Assembly (NCBI RefSeq): GCF_008831285.2
Contig: NC_045144.1
Coordinates: forward strand, 22,585,716-22,649,715
Direction: 5' to 3'
DNA length: 64,000 nucleotides
Source: Nymphaea colorata
Lineage: Eukaryota; Streptophyta; Magnoliopsida; Nymphaeales; Nymphaeaceae
Shown here: positions 60,460 through 64,000 of the stretch, piece by piece
Layout of the letters: each line of letters starts with the position of its first letter
How positions within the stretch are numbered: position 1 is the first letter of the stretch
Notes under the pieces: generated by a model
Told to the model about the DNA's origin: nothing
Seen by the model: only the letters and a program-made list of their open reading frames with translations
Databases searched by the model: none
Position numbers and translations under genes: made by a program

Positions 60460-60770
60460 TGTTAGAGTTTTTGCAGCGGAGTGAAGCCTTTGATCCGTTC
60501 TATGTCCTGAGCAAGTTTACCAATGCAGTCTTCCGGATGAGGGCACGAGTGGTAAAAGAACCAAAACAGCAAGTAACAGCAACAACTGAAACAAGAGAAC
60601 AAATAGAGAGAGATCGAAGCAGAGAGAATTTGTGGGTTCGCTTCCATGAGGCATAAAACGGGTAATCTTTCTATTCAGCCCCAATTTTGAGTATTATTGT
60701 GCTTATATAACCAGCCTCATAGGTTTTCCTATATGCCCAGCTAGGGCTAGTGAGAGATTTGAGGAAAATA
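60460..60770 (-). mobile_element. Copia LTR fragment (minus-strand element)
   Basis: Starts TGTTAGAGTTTTTGCAGCGG on the plus strand immediately outside the primer binding site. The far edge is approximate. No gag-pol follows on the internal side, so only the LTR and leader survive. Confidence 0.6.
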
Positions 60771-61071
60771 TAATGTAAAACCAAAGTTTGTTTAGAATGA
60801 AAATCTTCAGTTTGAAAACTTTTTTTTTAAGCCTATCTCCTCACAGTTATGAGAGGAGGATAGGGCTCATGGCCACTATCCAACAGAGGATTGGTGCAAC
60901 AGATGAAATGGAGCCTGATAAGTGATCAGTTTTCATTTGGAGTTATCGTGGCATCAACTCCCTGTACGGTAAGAGTGGGAATACCGATGTACAAGTTGAA
61001 GCACACCACACAACAAAAATGAACATAATTAGTTGACGAACCTAACTGACATGGCAAACCCTGGTTGTGAC

Positions 61072-61077
<6 letters not shown>

Positions 61078-61106
<29 letters not shown>
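61078..61106. repeat. (GT)n microsatellite
   Basis: About 14 GT units with one GC near the end. Confidence 0.95.
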
Positions 61107-61110
<4 letters not shown>

Positions 61111-61614
61111 ATAGAGATAGAACCACTATCAAAAGTGTGTTATTTTTTGAAGTGTAAAATATGACAAACTTTACTAAGCATACACCAATACTCGTACTAT
61201 ATGTTATTCAATTTTAGTTGATTAGATGATCAAACATGAAGTCCTAGCAGACTTACCTTTTTCATCTATTTATGGAAAAAATGCACTATAAGTATTTATG
61301 ACATGACCCAGCCAAGTCACCAAGTCAACTCTCTAACTCGGAGACCCAGTCTTTAGCCGATCCAAGTCTAAGTCAAAGGTTGCTAACTATGCTGGCTTTA
61401 GTATAATACATAATTGCACAAATTATCTTGAAAATTTTGACATAACCTACAGGATATGTAGAATAACATACGGAAGAAGGAGAAGGATAGAGGAACAGAC
61501 CTGTTTATTTCATAGGTACGTGGATGATGGCATCGCTTAACTACAATTTCATCGGTTGGAAAGATGTGTTCCAAAATCTCCAGTCTGATCTCTTACATCT
61601 AAGGGATTGAATCT

Positions 61615-61776
61615 ATGGCAAATTTGGCCAGTTTGCTTTTCTTTGCTTTGCTAGGATGCATAGTGGTGTCAGATACGAACCTATGTTCCTCTATTTGCAG
61701 GCTTAAGTTCAAGAAATTAAAAGGTGCTTCCGATGGTAAGACTGGAACTAATCCTCATCTTTATTCAGGAACATAA
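61615..61776 (+). CDS. Small ORF with signal-peptide-like start
   Basis: 53 codons: a hydrophobic N-terminus (LASLLFFALLGCIVV) followed by NLCSSICRLKFKKLKGA, basic with closely spaced cysteines. This could be a small secreted peptide, the first exon of a larger secreted protein, or chance. No promoter or splice evidence distinguishes these. Confidence 0.2.
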   Translation: MANLASLLFFALLGCIVVSDTNLCSSICRLKFKKLKGASDGKTGTNPHLYSGT

Positions 61777-63752
61777 TGAATGCATGGACAGTGATTGGCT
61801 GGATTTAAATAGGGAAATATAGCCAATTTTTGGCAAGAAACTTGACAGGATGTAATATTGATCAAATCAATCCCTACAGATTATCGTGGTCTTGTAGAAG
61901 CTGATCTGGGTTTCAGTATCAAGGCTATTCATCGGTATAGAAAAAGCTCTGCTCTATTGAAATTTCATGTTCTAAGGAATGCATGTCGGATGAGATTCAC
62001 TCAAGGTCCTGGTAATCTGAGGTGGAAGGATAGTTAGCAACCTATTTAGTCTAGAAAACAAATATGGTGTAGAGTAGGGATGAAAGAAATTACTATGGAA
62101 TTGTGTAATCTGATTTGGAAGCCCACAGTTACCCCTAGTGCATGCTGGTTTGTATGCTGGACAGAAGATAATTTGTACATGACCACAGTCGCAGCAACTC
62201 ACCATGTGTATAGCTTGGAAAGAAAATGCAAGATCATGACTCCCCAATTGCACACGATTTCCTTCGTGATTGTGGAGTTCCCTATAGCATGCTTTAGGGA
62301 CCCAATTACACGAGTTCAACAATTCATCCTCAAACCAATGGCCTTCAAATGAAATAGCCAAGAAGGTAAACTTAGACTTAGTTCAGATGAAAGAAGCAAT
62401 AAGTATTAACATCATTAATCGTAGGTGCAATCATATATGAAAGCAAGGGAAAGAAACTTAGGGATAACAGCAAAAAGTCAATTACCCACAACAAAGATGC
62501 AAGTTAGTGCTGCAATGCAGTCCCCTTGAGAATTCTGGATACCGGAAGGCACATTCTCAACCAAAAGAGCTATGTATCAACAGAATTACCATCTCTGGTA
62601 CGATAAAGAAGGCAATACCAGTGCTCCTTTCCGCTTCTTGCCTGGTTGGCCTTGTTTAGATTTGATTATATGCCTTACCTAAGTACCAACATATCAGCAG
62701 AAATTGCAGAGAGTTCGCTGTTGAAACTAGAATAAGAGTGCATGTTTCAGAGAGGGGAAAAGTTATATTTCTAATCTACCTTTCAGTAACATGCAAACTA
62801 GTCTTTCACATGTCAAAAGATGTGTATTTCCACAAACATATTTACAAATTATAATTATGTTGTAAAGCTCAAATCGGTTGACACCAAACAATTTTTTTCA
62901 CAAAAAGAAAATTTCATAGCCAATATGCACGTGATATTTAAAGCCATCTTCAGACCTATAAAAAGAACAAGGGAAGTGTTAGCCATAACAAGTCATCTGC
63001 TTATCTAGTATTCATAGAAATTAAAAAATTATCATATTTCATTGAATTTTTACTAATTAATTGTTCTAAAATTGCAATCAACATCTGGACTTACACTTGT
63101 AACTCATGTATTTGTTTTGTATGTCTGGCTTCAAAGTCATGTACCTTTTCAGCTTGTCTAGCTTCTAATTCGCACATCTGGTCAGTATGGTTACTTTCTA
63201 CTTTATACACCTTATTGCATAGATCACCAAACTCTTCTCAATTTCATATTTTGTGTCATTAGTTCACATTGAGTAGAAATTGCATCAAAAAATTGTGATG
63301 GATTTACCCTCATTCCATAAGTACGCATTCGTCAAAATTTGTCTGGCCCCATACCCAATGACAAGACATCATTTAGAGATTCATCATCTCTTATGTCATC
63401 AGGAAGTCAGAATATTGCTTCATTAAGTTGAGCTTGCAAATTAATGTAACATTTCAATAACATGTATATTAAATAAATTTTAATTATCATTATAGCTAGT
63501 AGTAATGAAGATGCGAAAGCAAGCAATCTAAGGGATGAGAAGAGACGAGAATTGCTTGGAAATCCTGAAGCACTTGAAGTTTCTCCATAAAAAGAGATGA
63601 GAATCATATCGCTGCCTCCTAATGCAACCATGCACTACATGGGAATGAGGTTCCCTTTCATGGATCGTCTTATGGTGCTGGGTCAACATATGACCTTAGA
63701 TCAACATAACGAGCAAAACAATGGGAGAGGAAAAAACAAATTCCTCATTCTT

Positions 63753-63779
<27 letters not shown>
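63753..63779. repeat. (AG)n microsatellite
   Basis: About 13 AG units. Confidence 0.95.
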
Positions 63780-63783
<4 letters not shown>

Positions 63784-64000
63784 CTCAACATTACTAGCCT
63801 CCAACAGGAAGTTGAAGGAAGAAAGCATACAGATGTAAACCAACATCCAAAACTTAAGATAAAAACCAGCCAACAAAATGCGGAAACATGAATAGCCATG
63901 CATAAGTTGTAATAGAATAACTGGGTGATGATGAATGAGAATTGTGCCTGCAAATGAGGACAGTAACATCGAACATTATGCCCAACAACAGAGCTCTTAG

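Larger units (their letters stand above)
60771..64000. other. Unassigned DNA to the window end
   Basis: It includes (GT)n at 61078-61106 and (AG)n at 63753-63779. A short plus ORF at 61615-61776 starts MANLASLLFFALLGCIVVSD, which resembles a signal peptide, but is only 53 codons. The opposed ORFs at 61972-62361 (minus) and 62080-62352 (plus) match no family I know. Confidence 0.45.

Noticed and set aside
1-64000. CRISPR array, bacterial operon, tRNA or rRNA genes
   Set aside because: No regularly spaced identical repeats with unique spacers, no tRNA cloverleaf or rRNA core sequence seen; gene content and introns are those of a plant nucleus.

Overview
This window is nuclear DNA from a flowering plant. 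It is AT-rich and dominated by repeats. The evidence is an L-type lectin receptor kinase pseudogene, split exons of plant gene families (GDPDL phosphodiesterase, MATE transporter, LRR protein, purple acid phosphatase), Copia, LINE-1, hAT and PIF/Harbinger elements, and GT-AG introns. The species cannot be told from the sequence. There is no bacterial, organellar or viral operon logic, and no gene here looks intact beyond doubt.

Layout. 1-6303 is a repeat block with a broken plant-mobile-domain-like ORF (minus) and two minisatellites. It ends at a 100-N gap (6304-6403). 6404-7462 is the 3' end of a Copia element with its LTR. 8568-9060 (minus) is the C-terminal part of a lectin receptor kinase. 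10755-12505 carries two exons of a GDPDL gene. 15913-16942 is a hAT element with a perfect 8-bp target duplication and a foreign proline-rich insert; a second, 215-bp hAT element sits at 19657-19871. 18420-20520 is a strongly strand-skewed repeat. 23554-29874 is a second copy of 1-6301. 30-33 kb holds isolated LRR and MATE exons. 34.1-35.35 kb is a decayed hAT transposase. 35.9-37.0 kb is a tandem duplication leading into a lectin receptor kinase pseudogene (36906-38958). 40.4-44.8 kb holds exon-like pieces of one or two unrecognised genes plus a purple acid phosphatase exon. 45.85-48.47 kb is an inverted, internally duplicated relative of 10755-12505. A second 100-N gap lies at 49821-49920. 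50178-50889 is a PIF/Harbinger-type foldback element. 53.5-55.75 kb (minus) is a decayed Copia gag-pol with LTR. 55975-58605 (plus) is a LINE-1 ORF2 pseudogene. 58.7-59.15 kb is a possible two-exon gene. 60441-60770 is another Copia LTR with primer binding site. The rest is unassigned.

Two points matter most. (1) The 6.3-kb duplication differs, by eye, only in about 20 single bases missing from the first copy, mostly at homopolymers. With the first copy running straight into the gap, this points to a false assembly duplication rather than biology, and it warns that some frameshifts elsewhere may be consensus errors. (2) The rest reads as a graveyard of gene fragments: short, recognisable exons of many unrelated families, scattered among transposons. 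No cooperating gene system was found.
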